Both the position numbers and the translations under genes were made by a program. From NCBI RefSeq assembly GCF_003627955.1, contig NZ_RBWS01000008.1, positions 248,001 through 312,000 of the forward strand: a stretch of 64,000 bases of DNA. The letters run 5' to 3'. Below, piece after piece: positions 44,261 through 52,961 of this stretch. The stretch comes from Sphingobacterium puteale. Its GTDB lineage: Bacteria; Bacteroidota; Bacteroidia; Sphingobacteriales; Sphingobacteriaceae. Position 1 is the first letter of the stretch. Each line of letters starts with the position of its first letter. The notes beneath the pieces were generated by a model, which made no database searches, had not been told where the DNA came from, and saw only the letters and a list, made by a program, of their open reading frames with translations.

Positions 44261-46222
44261 ATGAAAAAACTTGTTTTTCTTACGATACTGCTGTGCAACA
44301 TGCTTTTATCTGTTTTTGCATTACAGCAGAGCGGACCGTCTACCGGTTCCATTGACAGTCTGTGGAATGTATTCAATACCGTTAAGAATGATAGCCTGAG
44401 AGCGAGAGCAGCTCTTTTGATCGCGAATCAATCGATGTTCGAAAAAAAAGATTCAGTCACTGCTCTGCGCTATTTGGGTGAAGCACAAAAATTATGTGCA
44501 AAGCAGTCATACCTGAAGGCTTTATATACATACTATCGGGCTTCACATATTTTTATGACCGCGGGGGAGACCGATGAATGTCAGCAGCTTTACCGGCAGG
44601 CTGCGGTTATGCTGGAGAAATTTAATACCCAGGAAGCTTATGAATTTTGGGTGAAAGCCTGGTGGAATTATGCTATGATTATTGATCATAAAGATGATCG
44701 GAAAAGCATGGTGCAGATCCAGATTGATAAAATAATTCCCGCAGCAATCAAACAGAAGGATTATAATCAAGCTGCAAAATCCTACCAGGCTATTGGTTCC
44801 GCTCTTAAGGAGATCGGCGATACAGAAAGGGGAATTTATTATTTTAAAAAAGGACTTGAACTCTATGAGAAATACCCTCTTTCAAAAGAGAGACATGCTA
44901 TATCATTATTAAATTTAGCACGTGAATATGTAGAATCTCGCGAACTTAACTTAGCGAAATCCTATCTTTTAAAATCGGAGCGAATTTTAGATACGCTAAA
45001 GGAGTCTTTGGCACATCTGAATTATGGTGAAACAGCCAGTATGTATTATTGCGCAAAGAACGATTTTCCGAAAGCGCTTCAGGTCGTCGAAAAAGCGCTG
45101 AAAATTGCGGAACAGCTCAATATGCCTTATGAGATAGGCATGATGCATTATCAGAAGTTTAATATCTTTTATAGTTTGGGAAAATATGAACTTGCATTGA
45201 AGGAGCTTAAGATTGTCATGCGGGATATGCCTTATGATATGACAAGTAATATGCAACAAATTGCTAAAGATTTGTCTAATACCTATGCCAAATTAAACGA
45301 TTACCCAAATGCTTATAAATGGCTTGGGAAACATGTTGCCATTAAAGACAGCTTGGCACAAGTGGCTTATAAAAGTGAAATAGCTGGCCTGGAGACCAGA
45401 TTTAGAACAGCTGAGAAGAACGAGAAAATCATGAGACTGGAGTTTGAACAGAGGGAGACTGTACTTCAACAGAAAAACCAGCGTTTATATAATTATATAT
45501 TGGGTATATTTTCTTTGGTCTTGCTGTTGTTGCTCGTCTTGTCTGTCTATTTATATCGTCAGCACAGGAAGAGGGCACAACGCGACCTGGAACTGTTGGC
45601 ACAGCAGCAAGAACTTCAAGTGACCAAAGCGCTCTTGGAGGGGGAGGAACTGGAACGTCATCGGGTTGCCCGTGATTTGCATGATGGACTTGGCGGGCAT
45701 TTGACTGCCATGAGACTTCAGGTCTCTTCCGAAGACAATCTGCCGGTATTGGATGGGATAAAATCTCAGCTGGATCAGATGATCTCTGATGTCAGACTGA
45801 TAGCACATAATATGATGCCTGAAAACTTATCACGCTCGGGGTTATCGGTAGCCCTAGAAGATCTCTGTACTTTGATGCAGCATGGCGCTGTTGTCATTGA
45901 GCTGCAGTGCAATGGCCTCTCCAGCACTATTGCGGAGAATATGCAGTTGAATATTTATCGTATCATTCAGGAGCTGATCAATAATGCCATTCGACATGGG
46001 GACGCAGATCAAATTATCGTGCAATGTCTACAAAATGAGCAAGGCTTTTTGATCGGTGTAGATGACAATGGCAAAGGATTTGACGTAGGGGAGGTTGTGG
46101 GAGCTAAACGGGGAATGGGACTTAAGAATGTACAAATGAGGGTAGAGTATTTAAATGGAAAAATGAATATCTCGTCACAGCCAGGGGCGGGAACAAGTGT
46201 CAATATTGAAATCAATGTCTGA
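44261..46222 (+). CDS. TPR-containing sensor histidine kinase (HisKA_3 type)
   Basis: The 653-residue protein has a signal peptide, TPR repeats over about residues 40-370 and a coiled coil. A membrane segment lies near 412-435 (YILGIFSLVLLLLLVLSVYLY). The HisKA_3 domain has His474 in ERHRVARDLHDGLGGHL, and a GHKL ATPase domain includes NNAIRHG and DDNGKGFD. Such kinases pair with LuxR/NarL-type regulators. One is encoded immediately after, overlapping by 8 bases. The periplasmic TPR domain is the likely sensor. Confidence 0.93.
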   Translation: MKKLVFLTILLCNMLLSVFALQQSGPSTGSIDSLWNVFNTVKNDSLRARAALLIANQSMFEKKDSVTALRYLGEAQKLCAKQSYLKALYTYYRASHIFMTAGETDECQQLYRQAAVMLEKFNTQEAYEFWVKAWWNYAMIIDHKDDRKSMVQIQIDKIIPAAIKQKDYNQAAKSYQAIGSALKEIGDTERGIYYFKKGLELYEKYPLSKERHAISLLNLAREYVESRELNLAKSYLLKSERILDTLKESLAHLNYGETASMYYCAKNDFPKALQVVEKALKIAEQLNMPYEIGMMHYQKFNIFYSLGKYELALKELKIVMRDMPYDMTSNMQQIAKDLSNTYAKLNDYPNAYKWLGKHVAIKDSLAQVAYKSEIAGLETRFRTAEKNEKIMRLEFEQRETVLQQKNQRLYNYILGIFSLVLLLLLVLSVYLYRQHRKRAQRDLELLAQQQELQVTKALLEGEELERHRVARDLHDGLGGHLTAMRLQVSSEDNLPVLDGIKSQLDQMISDVRLIAHNMMPENLSRSGLSVALEDLCTLMQHGAVVIELQCNGLSSTIAENMQLNIYRIIQELINNAIRHGDADQIIVQCLQNEQGFLIGVDDNGKGFDVGEVVGAKRGMGLKNVQMRVEYLNGKMNISSQPGAGTSVNIEINV

Positions 46223-46841
46223 GGAGCAAAAAACATTGGCTATCTTGGATGATCATCCAATTGCCATCGAAGGAATCAAATCATTTTTAAAAGAAAATCT
46301 GTCATACGGCCGGGTGCTTGGATTTTCACTGGGTCGGGCGCTGACCGATTTTTTGAAGCAGGATCAGATAGATCTGCTCTTATTGGATATTGCCCTGCCC
46401 GATACGAACGGTATCGATCTATGTGGCGAACTCAAAAGGAATTATCCCGAGCTTATCATCGTTGGCTTTAGTAATCATATGGCGCGCAATAGCATTCTGC
46501 AGATGCTTGCCAATGGTGCTGCAGGATATATTCTAAAAAGTGCCGATGCAGAGGAAATTATAGCCTGTATTCAGAAAGTTTCTCAAGGCAGTATGGGCTT
46601 ATGTGGGGCAACGCAACGGCTCATAGCCGCCGCACCATCCCGACAACTACCTTCACTGACGATGCGCGAGAAACAGGTGTTGCAGTTACTGGCAGAGGGA
46701 AAAACAAGTGCGCAAATTGCCGAAAAACTATTCCTGAGCCCATTGACAGTAGATACTTATCGAAAAAATCTGATTCAAAAATTTACCGTAAAAAATACTG
46801 CTGAGCTGCTGACAATACTCTTTAAGGAAAATTTACTCTAA
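46215..46841 (+). CDS. LuxR/NarL-family response regulator
   Basis: From the ATG at 46215 the product has 208 residues; a GTG six codons upstream is less likely. The receiver domain has DDH at 12-14 and the phosphorylation site Asp58 (LLLLDIALPDTNG). The C-terminal LuxR helix-turn-helix reads LTMREKQVLQLLAEGKTSAQIAEKLFLS. The start overlaps the kinase stop by 8 bases, so translation is coupled. Inverted ACCCT elements follow just downstream of its stop, ahead of the next gene, and are candidate binding sites. Confidence 0.93.
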   Translation: MSEEQKTLAILDDHPIAIEGIKSFLKENLSYGRVLGFSLGRALTDFLKQDQIDLLLLDIALPDTNGIDLCGELKRNYPELIIVGFSNHMARNSILQMLANGAAGYILKSADAEEIIACIQKVSQGSMGLCGATQRLIAAAPSRQLPSLTMREKQVLQLLAEGKTSAQIAEKLFLSPLTVDTYRKNLIQKFTVKNTAELLTILFKENLL

Positions 46842-46859
46842 CCCCTTGCTTGTGGTGAC

Positions 46860-46889
46860 TACCCTAAAATTGGGAGGGTAAATTACCCT
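46860..46889. promoter_or_regulatory. ACCCT/AGGGT inverted elements, candidate operator
   Basis: AGGGTAA-A-TTACCCT (46875-46889) is a perfect 7-1-7 palindrome. A further TACCCTA half-site lies at 46860-46866, so three half-sites are spaced 14 and 10 bases apart. They lie 54 bp before the lipoprotein start at 46943. The adjacent LuxR-type regulator is the natural candidate to bind them. Confidence 0.5.
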
Positions 46890-46942
46890 ATTTCGTGGTA
46901 TTGTTCGCCCCCCTGTGTATATCTACTTTTGTTTATATAGAT

Positions 46943-47368
46943 ATGCAAAAGATGAAAACAATTAACAAAAACCTAATGATCCTTTGCCTAGCGGCAATGG
47001 TGTCAATGATCTTTGTCAGATGTAGCAAAGATAAGAATGAACCTATCGTTTCGGGAAAAATAGATGCCATTGTAGGCTCTTTTAAAGGAAAGATGGTCAT
47101 CGGCGGTGATGCTGAATATTTTAACGCGATTGTCAATGTTACCAAGGTGGATGATGGCAAAGTGAAAGCGACAGTGAAAACAGGTGAGGCCTATAGTAGA
47201 GCTACTGCTAAAACATTTCCTGTACAAAACGTATCCAATATCCATATTTCCGGTCAGGGGCCCATGGGGTCAATTACCTATAAACTTGATGATAAGAATA
47301 TTCAGATAAGCACAGAGTCTGAAGCTAGCAGCGATGTAGAATTTTATTTTGAGGGAACAAAGCAATAA
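46943..47368 (+). CDS. Small lipoprotein
   Basis: Started at MQKMKTINKNLMIL (46943); MKTINKNLM at 46952 is equally possible. The signal ends with a lipobox-like IFVRC. The mature part, about 120 residues, is beta-rich, with GSFKGKMVIGG and ITYKLDDKNIQI, resembling small Bacteroidota beta-sandwich or lipocalin-like lipoproteins. The family is not recognised. The operator-like dyads upstream suggest control by the preceding two-component pair. A terminator follows. Confidence 0.75.
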   Translation: MQKMKTINKNLMILCLAAMVSMIFVRCSKDKNEPIVSGKIDAIVGSFKGKMVIGGDAEYFNAIVNVTKVDDGKVKATVKTGEAYSRATAKTFPVQNVSNIHISGQGPMGSITYKLDDKNIQISTESEASSDVEFYFEGTKQ

Positions 47369-47390
47369 TCACTTTCGTTAGGAATTCAAG

Positions 47391-47432
47391 AAAAAAAAAT
47401 CACGGTCCAACTAATTGGAATGTGATTTTTTT
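47391..47432. terminator. Bidirectional terminator
   Basis: AAAAAATCAC and GTGATTTTTT enclose an inner TCCAA/TTGGA stem. It separates the lipoprotein (plus) from the helical protein gene (minus). Confidence 0.85.
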
Positions 47433-47486
47433 TGTTTTATCCAGTGCTGGAGTGAATCTTTGGAAATATAACTCTCTGTAAGAAGC

Positions 47487-48266
47487 CTATTTCAGGTTTT
47501 TATGCAGTTCATCCAGTCCCTTGTTGACAATCTCGGTCCTTCTGTAACATTCTTCCGATCTGGCCTGAAGCGCGTTGAAGGAGGCAAATAGAACCTGTCC
47601 GTAGTCGTTGTACCTATCTTGCAGTTCGATGACTTGGGACAAAGCCTCTTTAAATTCCTCCTGGTCACGGTCTAGTGAGACAATATCGACCTGAGCCTCC
47701 AGATAATGGTGATAGATCTGATTGACATCCTCCCAGAGCTGTTCGTCTATCCAGCTTTCTTTTTCATAGATCATCTCAAAATGAGCATTAAACCATCGGT
47801 ATGCTTCGGAAACCTCATCGTGGAGATCCTGTATCTGTTGGTTGTGGTAGATTACCCCCTTAAAGAACTCCCCGATATTGATGTTGATTTTTGTGCCGTC
47901 ATCATGTTCATCGAAAGGGAGGACCGAAGGCGCTTTGATCTTAAGCATGACTTCCAGTATATCTAGGTCCTGTTCAATGGGCAGCAATAGATATTCAAGT
48001 TCGGCTACTTCATAATCAATCTCTTCCAGTATCCGATATTGCTCTTTGAGTGATTGAAGCATATCCCAGGTGAGGTCGTGCATGAGGTAGTGGGCATCGA
48101 GGCCCTTTTTTTCAAAATCCGACCGGGGCTTATCAAGGTGAAAGCGGAGGACGATTGGCCTTAGCTGGTGTTCTCTGACGATTTCTTTCATAATTGTAGT
48201 GGTATGGATATCTGGAATTACCGCCATTTTAACTGTTTTGACCGGTCTTTTTAGTCCTTCCCGCAT
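47487..48266 (-). CDS. Helical (coiled-coil-like) protein of unknown function
   Basis: About 259 residues from the ATG at 48266; an in-frame TTG at 48296 and an ATG at 48227 are alternatives. There is no signal peptide. Apart from a beta-rich start (MAVIPDIHTTTIM, LRPIVLRFHL), it is almost all long amphipathic helices rich in Glu, Gln and Tyr. I do not recognise it. It is followed upstream, on the same strand and 180 bases away, by the fibronectin-III-like protein gene; the two may form one unit. Confidence 0.65.
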   Translation of the reverse strand: MREGLKRPVKTVKMAVIPDIHTTTIMKEIVREHQLRPIVLRFHLDKPRSDFEKKGLDAHYLMHDLTWDMLQSLKEQYRILEEIDYEVAELEYLLLPIEQDLDILEVMLKIKAPSVLPFDEHDDGTKININIGEFFKGVIYHNQQIQDLHDEVSEAYRWFNAHFEMIYEKESWIDEQLWEDVNQIYHHYLEAQVDIVSLDRDQEEFKEALSQVIELQDRYNDYGQVLFASFNALQARSEECYRRTEIVNKGLDELHKNLK

Positions 48267-48446
48267 CAAGATAGAAAATGGCGGTGTTTTTTCCAAATCT
48301 GTTCTTTCTGTTAACGTAGTCTATACGCTGGTATCTGTTGATTTATACCTCCGCTGGCGGAAGTTTATATTTATCCAGGAAAATGCGGCTTCCTCGAGTC
48401 CTTAACGTGTCAGGCCAGAGGAAGCCGGCGATGTGGGCCCTAGCGA

Positions 48447-49064
48447 CTACAGTACAAAGCTGCTGGTCACATCGCTGTAGTTTGGTGTCGGATCAATGCC
48501 GATATAGGTGACCCTAAATTCATATTCCCTGAATGTTTCCAGGCCTTCAATGATACAGGTGCTTTTTGAGCTGAGCTGGGATGTCCATTCCAGTTCGCTT
48601 CCTTTGTGTCTGTACTGGTATTGGTACATTCTCGCTCCGGGCCAGGCATCTGTTTTTAGCGTAATCCGTCCACTGCCTACATGGCTTGGTTCGGCAACGG
48701 GGCGCTGTGCCTTTCGCACTAGGCCGGCATAAGAGGAGCTTGTTTTTTTAATATTGAAACCGGCCGCCAGTACGATCGTGTCGTCGTTGCCTGCGATGGT
48801 ATCCACATATTTGCCGAGCTCTTTAAGTACGTAGACCAGTTCCTCTCTTTTTTGTTTACGGACCATAATTGCCCTGGTATCTCTGTAAGCCGCCTCAGTT
48901 GCGGAGTTGCGGAATGCGGCGAGTGCGGATTCCAATACTGTCAATGAGGGTACCGGCGTTGGGAACAAGATAGCTTCCTGGGCCATCTTCGTGGCGATCT
49001 GCTCCGCAAACTGCATTAATTGTACATCAGTCTGGTCTTTTTCGTTAATTGTTAATTGACTCAT
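48447..49064 (-). CDS. Protein with C-terminal fibronectin-III-like domain
   Basis: The 205-residue protein lacks a signal peptide. The first 110 residues are helical. The last 85 look like an FN3 sandwich: SGRITLKTDAWPGARMYQYQYRHKGSELEWTS, then IEGLETFREYEFRVTYIG. It is probably cytoplasmic, which is unusual for an FN3 domain. The function is unknown. The region upstream of its start holds a perfect 22-bp inverted repeat and a 21-bp-periodic array. Confidence 0.7.
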   Translation of the reverse strand: MSQLTINEKDQTDVQLMQFAEQIATKMAQEAILFPTPVPSLTVLESALAAFRNSATEAAYRDTRAIMVRKQKREELVYVLKELGKYVDTIAGNDDTIVLAAGFNIKKTSSSYAGLVRKAQRPVAEPSHVGSGRITLKTDAWPGARMYQYQYRHKGSELEWTSQLSSKSTCIIEGLETFREYEFRVTYIGIDPTPNYSDVTSSFVL

Positions 49065-49142
49065 AATTTTTAAATGTTAAAAGTTTAAAATAAATTATTG
49101 TGCTAGCAACGATACAAACATACGACAGTGGAGAGGACGTGG

Positions 49143-49206
49143 AAGGGGTAAAATTGTCCCAAAATGCAAAAAGCAGAAAATTCTTTTTGGGACAATTTTA
49201 CCCCTT
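49143..49206. repeat. Perfect 22-bp inverted repeat
   Basis: The arm at 49143-49164 (AAGGGGTAAAATTG, then TCCCAAAA) is the exact reverse complement of the arm at 49185-49206. They are separated by 20 bases that themselves contain TGC-AAAAA-GCA. It lies 78 bp upstream of the FN3 protein start. It could be a strong RNA hairpin, a pair of operators, or a recombination or terminator element. The plus-strand side ends in a T-rich stretch. Confidence 0.8.
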
Positions 49207-49286
49207 TTATTTATCGAATTGGAATAATATATTCTGAAAAAATGGCGTTTTTTGCGGAATGGAGTCATATTTTGGGGGGAAGGTTT

Positions 49287-49811
49287 TGTTGACCTGATCT
49301 TAGGAGAAAAGTAAATTCCCCTAAGGAGTTTTTGAATTCCCTTGAGGGAAAACTACGCCCCCTCTGGTGTAAAGTAAATTCTCCTTGGAAGATTTTGTAA
49401 CCTCTTAAGGGAAAATAGCACCTCCTGTGGAGTAAAGTAAATTCCCTCTGGAGGATTTTGTGATCCCTTAAGGGAGAATTGCGCATCCAGTGGAGTAAAG
49501 TAAATTCTCCTTAGAAGATTTTGTAACCTCTTAAGCGAGAATTGCACCTCCGGTGGAGTAAAGCAAATTCCCTCTGGAGGATTTTGTGATCCCTTAAGGG
49601 AGAATTGCACATCCAGTGGTGCAAAGTAAATTTCCCTTGGAGTATTTTTCGTACCCCTGGGAGAGATTTGCATCTCCAATGGAGTAAAGTGAATTTTCCT
49701 TGGAGCATTTTGCGTATCCCTGAGGAAGATTTGCATCTCCAGTGTAGTAAAGTAAATCCCCCTTGGAGTATTTTGCATACCCTTAAGGGAAAAGGAAGCT
49801 TCTGAAGAGCT
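49287..49811. repeat. Array of 21-bp units, each with a dyad, in 63-bp super-repeats
   Basis: From 49308 to 49811 the sequence is 24 consecutive 21-bp units with no insertion or deletion; one degraded unit precedes (49287). Three unit types alternate as a 63-bp repeat, eight times: AAAGTAAATTCCCTCTGGAG-like, ATTTTGTGATCCCTTAAGGG-like and GAATTGCACCTCCGGTGGAG-like. Every unit has a small TCC-n-GGA dyad at the same place. Neighbouring 63-bp repeats also alternate in sequence, giving a 126-bp order in the middle. It lies between the stop of the AraC gene (49823) and the FN3 gene. Confidence 0.9.
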
Positions 49812-49822
49812 TAAAATAAATT

Positions 49823-50806
49823 TTATCCATCGCTTTTATAAGCGTATTTAGGTTCCATAGGCGGCGGGTGTAGTTTGCGCTCCATGGCCGGAGTGTGGCC
49901 AAAGTAGTGGACATAAGTTTTAATAAAATATTTGGCCGTCGAGAACTGTAATCTGAAAGCGATCATATCGACGGAATCGTTGGAGGTACGGAGCATTTCA
50001 CGTCCTTTATAGATGCGTATGGTCCGAATTGCCGCATTAACAGTAAGGTTGTTCTCTTGAAATACGCGGCAAAGTGTGGTCTTGCTCGTTAGAAGGGCTT
50101 TAACGATGGTATCGACTTTTAGTCCCTCATCCATATAATGTGCATAGATATAGGCCTTTGCCCGATGTAGGAGTGAGATATCCTCCTGTTGAGCCGATTT
50201 GCGCTGTTCGGTCAGGTCCCTATGATAAAGCTCAATGATATTGCTTGTATAAAATTGTAGCCTGACACTTAATGAATAGGCCGAGGATTTGGCCTGTTGG
50301 ATAAGGTCGAGAACTTTTCTGATGCGGTAGCCAATCTTTTCCATGGCTAATACCTGTGTTACCTGTAGCCTGTCCAGTTGCAGGGTATTCCATTCCAGTG
50401 CTAAGGAGCTGGAATCTTCTATTTCAACTCCGATCAGGATCATGGCGACTTTACCAGCTTTTATCTGATAGCTGATTTCTTGATCTGTATTAAAGTAGCC
50501 CAAGTATTGCTGATGGACTAAAGTGGCTTGACTAAAGCCTTTTATGGAAGAAGAACCGTGAAATTGGAAAGCCAGCCAGAGCGTAGTCTCGCTATTGCGG
50601 ATATTAAAGTTCCAGTCTTCTTCAAAATGTCCGGCTATTTCCAAAAAAGTATGGCTGCCTATTTTTTTACTGGCGATATACTGATTTTTAGTACAAAGAA
50701 TAGGATCCTCCGCCGTCAGAAAATTAAAGTACAGTCCTTTGGGGGCGGTATGGCGTTGTGCTAAATGATACGGATATTTAAGGTTTATGCTTTTGTTGAT
50801 TAGCAT
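49823..50806 (-). CDS. AraC-family transcriptional regulator
   Basis: The 327-residue protein has a beta-rich N-terminal domain (1-200) and a C-terminal AraC helix-turn-helix pair (about 225-320), including LKVDTIVKALLTSKTTLCRVFQENNL and a second helix set ending in FIKTYVHYFGHTPAMERK. The inducer is unknown. It is transcribed toward the 21-bp array, which begins 12 bases after its stop. It could regulate the FN3 and helical protein genes further along. Confidence 0.88.
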   Translation of the reverse strand: MLINKSINLKYPYHLAQRHTAPKGLYFNFLTAEDPILCTKNQYIASKKIGSHTFLEIAGHFEEDWNFNIRNSETTLWLAFQFHGSSSIKGFSQATLVHQQYLGYFNTDQEISYQIKAGKVAMILIGVEIEDSSSLALEWNTLQLDRLQVTQVLAMEKIGYRIRKVLDLIQQAKSSAYSLSVRLQFYTSNIIELYHRDLTEQRKSAQQEDISLLHRAKAYIYAHYMDEGLKVDTIVKALLTSKTTLCRVFQENNLTVNAAIRTIRIYKGREMLRTSNDSVDMIAFRLQFSTAKYFIKTYVHYFGHTPAMERKLHPPPMEPKYAYKSDG

Positions 50807-51338
50807 ATTTTTTTGAAAAATTGGTTAGTATCGTTAAGATACAAAAGTATTTCGATGTAAGCAACTTAATGGTGTTCAAAGATTATTTTCTTTTTAAAGG
50901 ACAGTGTGAACAGGAGGGACGAATGGAATTCAAAAGGACGATGATATTGATCCCCGCCCTATTCGCTTTATATCTAATTTTTTCAATCAGGCCGTAGTAA
51001 ATCCAGTTGCGGAGCAAGAATTTATCTCTTTAGCGACTTCTTTACTCGTTTTTGGTCATTCTCAGAATAGGCATTATTGTCAGCAGTCAAACAATGGCCA
51101 GATTATTCGCCTAAAGCAATTACTTTAGTTGGGTTTAAGAATGACGTGATAGAGTTGATTGAACAAAATACTTGTTTAATTCATGTGTTTTCTGTCGATT
51201 CAAAGGCTGGGTTAGTGGTCAATTTAAAGGAATTTGCTCGGGATATGAGTGATGAATTTGGAAAAATATTAAACATCACCTGCTTTTGAGCGTGTTTTTC
51301 TACGTTAGAAAAAATGAATAACTCGTATCTTTATCCCT
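50807..51338. other. 532-bp gap with possible gene fragments
   Basis: Three short frames follow one another in different registers: about 50871-50999 (starts MVFKDYFLF), about 50940-51128 (DDIDPRPIRFISNFFNQ) and 51077-51289 (AVKQWPDYSPKAITLVGFKNDVIELI). The third is the most protein-like, but has only a TTG start. Together they may be a decayed gene interrupted by frameshifts, or chance. No family is recognised. Confidence 0.35.
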
Positions 51339-52292
51339 ATGACCGACATTCAGAAAAGATTTGACCGTATCCTTGCTATTTATATGCACCTGCAAGCAAA
51401 GCCTGTGGTGACTGCCGCTGCGCTGGCAGAAAAATATGAAGTAAGTCTGCGGACCATCTATCGCGATATCCGCTCCCTCATGCAGGCGGGAATACCTATT
51501 TATGGCGAAGCAGGAAATGGCTATTCCTTGGTCGAAGGATATAAAATGCCGCCCCTGCAATTTAGCCGCGAGGAAGCCCTGAGTTTTGTCGCTGCTGAAA
51601 AATTGGTTGAGAAGTATACAGATAAGAATCTCGCCCACCATTTTACGACAGCTATGCTCAAGATGAAGGCTATTTTGAGAGGGAATGAAAAGGAACATGT
51701 TGCTTTGTTGGGTGACAATTTTCTTGTTCGAGGCGGCCGCCATCAGTTCAATGAGAAATTGACCCATGGTACAAATACACTTATAGAAAGTATAGCGGAA
51801 AAAAAATGTGTGGAAATTTATTATTCCAAACCGTCAGACAAAACACCAGAAAAACGGGAGATTGAGGCGGTGGGTATTTTTGTGGAAAGTAAGTTTTGGT
51901 ATGTCCTTGCTTATTGTAAACTCCGCAATGACTACCGGCAATTTCGTCTGGACCGGATCAGCAATATCCGGAAGCTCGCTGATGGTTTTGGAAAAGAACA
52001 CCCCGAACTTTCTTTTTTTCTGAATAAACGGCACGAGATGCCAACAACTAAAGTGGTAGTTCAGGTGAACAGAGAGATGGCGAGGTATATGGAATGGGAT
52101 CGTCATTACTTTGGATTTCAAAAGGAAGTAGTTACTGACAGTTATGTTGAAATGCACTTTGAAAGCATCCATGTTGAGCGTGGATTTGCACGCTGGTACA
52201 TGATGTTTGCCGATAAAGGAAAGATTATAGAGCCGGAATCGCTAAAAGGAACCGTAAAGCAATTGCTGGAGGCAGCACTCGAACAGGTTTAA
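51339..52292 (+). CDS. YafY-type HTH/WYL-domain transcriptional regulator
   Basis: The 317-residue protein has an N-terminal winged helix (about 5-62, VTAAALAEKYEVSLRTIYRDIRSLMQAGIPIYGE) and a central WYL domain (about 140-215) with KCVEIYYSK and FWYVLAYCKLRNDYRQFRLDRI. A C-terminal WCX-like domain follows. Members are DNA-binding regulators whose WYL domain senses nucleotides or other ligands. It is convergent with the DinB gene, with a terminator-like hairpin between. Confidence 0.92.
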   Translation: MTDIQKRFDRILAIYMHLQAKPVVTAAALAEKYEVSLRTIYRDIRSLMQAGIPIYGEAGNGYSLVEGYKMPPLQFSREEALSFVAAEKLVEKYTDKNLAHHFTTAMLKMKAILRGNEKEHVALLGDNFLVRGGRHQFNEKLTHGTNTLIESIAEKKCVEIYYSKPSDKTPEKREIEAVGIFVESKFWYVLAYCKLRNDYRQFRLDRISNIRKLADGFGKEHPELSFFLNKRHEMPTTKVVVQVNREMARYMEWDRHYFGFQKEVVTDSYVEMHFESIHVERGFARWYMMFADKGKIIEPESLKGTVKQLLEAALEQV

Positions 52293-52335
52293 TCTGAGTT
52301 TAGGGGGCTTGGGGCTCCCTCTGTCGGATTGCTAA

Positions 52336-52386
52336 AAAAGGTACCTGTCCGGAATTTTGGATGCAATCCGAACAAGTACCTTATAT
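52336..52386. terminator. Hairpin between convergent WYL and DinB genes
   Basis: AAGGTAC pairs with GTACCTT, TGT with ACA and CGGA with TCCG through two mismatches, and an A-run precedes the stem. It probably ends transcription from the DinB side, and perhaps from both sides. Confidence 0.6.
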
Positions 52387-52490
52387 AATAACAAGGTCTA
52401 AGATATTAATGATAATAAATTGGCAGGTTGCCAATAATATGTAGAGCGTCTGCAACCAGTAATACTAAAATCTCCGATCTCATCTAACAA

Positions 52491-52961
52491 TTAATCCCGT
52501 TCCCAGAAAAACGGTGGTTGGACACCAAGCAGACGTAGGTATACAAATCCTTGACCACGGTGGTGGATTTCGTTGTCAATGAAATAGAGTATGCTGTGAA
52601 TAATCGGTGACTTGTATTGACCAAATAAGTTAAATTCTTCGGAGAAGCGTTCTTCCGAAATTTTGTCAAATAGTGCGCTGATCTGCGGAGTAGCTTCATC
52701 CCAGGCTTGCAACAATTGCGCTTTGGTTGTATAGTTGAATTTCTCGTTAAGTTCACCGCTTTCGTTAGCGACAATTTCCTGTAGACCGGGAACCGCGATA
52801 CCCAAAAGCTCCTGGATCATTTCGGCAAATGTCCGCATGCCTTCTACTTTATACGTGAAAAGTGCTTCTTCCGGAAATTTTTCGATCGTTTGTCTTGTTA
52901 AATTTCTGTGGCCCAACCAATGTGCAAGCAGCTCGTTCTTGGAAATGATTTCTGTTTTCAT
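52491..52961 (-). CDS. DinB-family protein
   Basis: The 156-residue four-helix-bundle protein has the DinB pattern: a His in LLAHWLGHRNLT and the metal-site helix FIDNEIHHRGQGFVYLR. DinB/YfiT-like proteins bind a metal and are often thiol-dependent enzymes or stress proteins; the substrate here is unknown. It is convergent with the WYL regulator and divergent from the ribosomal protein operon. Confidence 0.88.
   Translation of the reverse strand: MKTEIISKNELLAHWLGHRNLTRQTIEKFPEEALFTYKVEGMRTFAEMIQELLGIAVPGLQEIVANESGELNEKFNYTTKAQLLQAWDEATPQISALFDKISEERFSEEFNLFGQYKSPIIHSILYFIDNEIHHRGQGFVYLRLLGVQPPFFWERD

Noticed and set aside
49287..49811. CRISPR-like array
   Set aside because: The units are contiguous 21-bp repeats with no unique spacers, and no cas genes are nearby.
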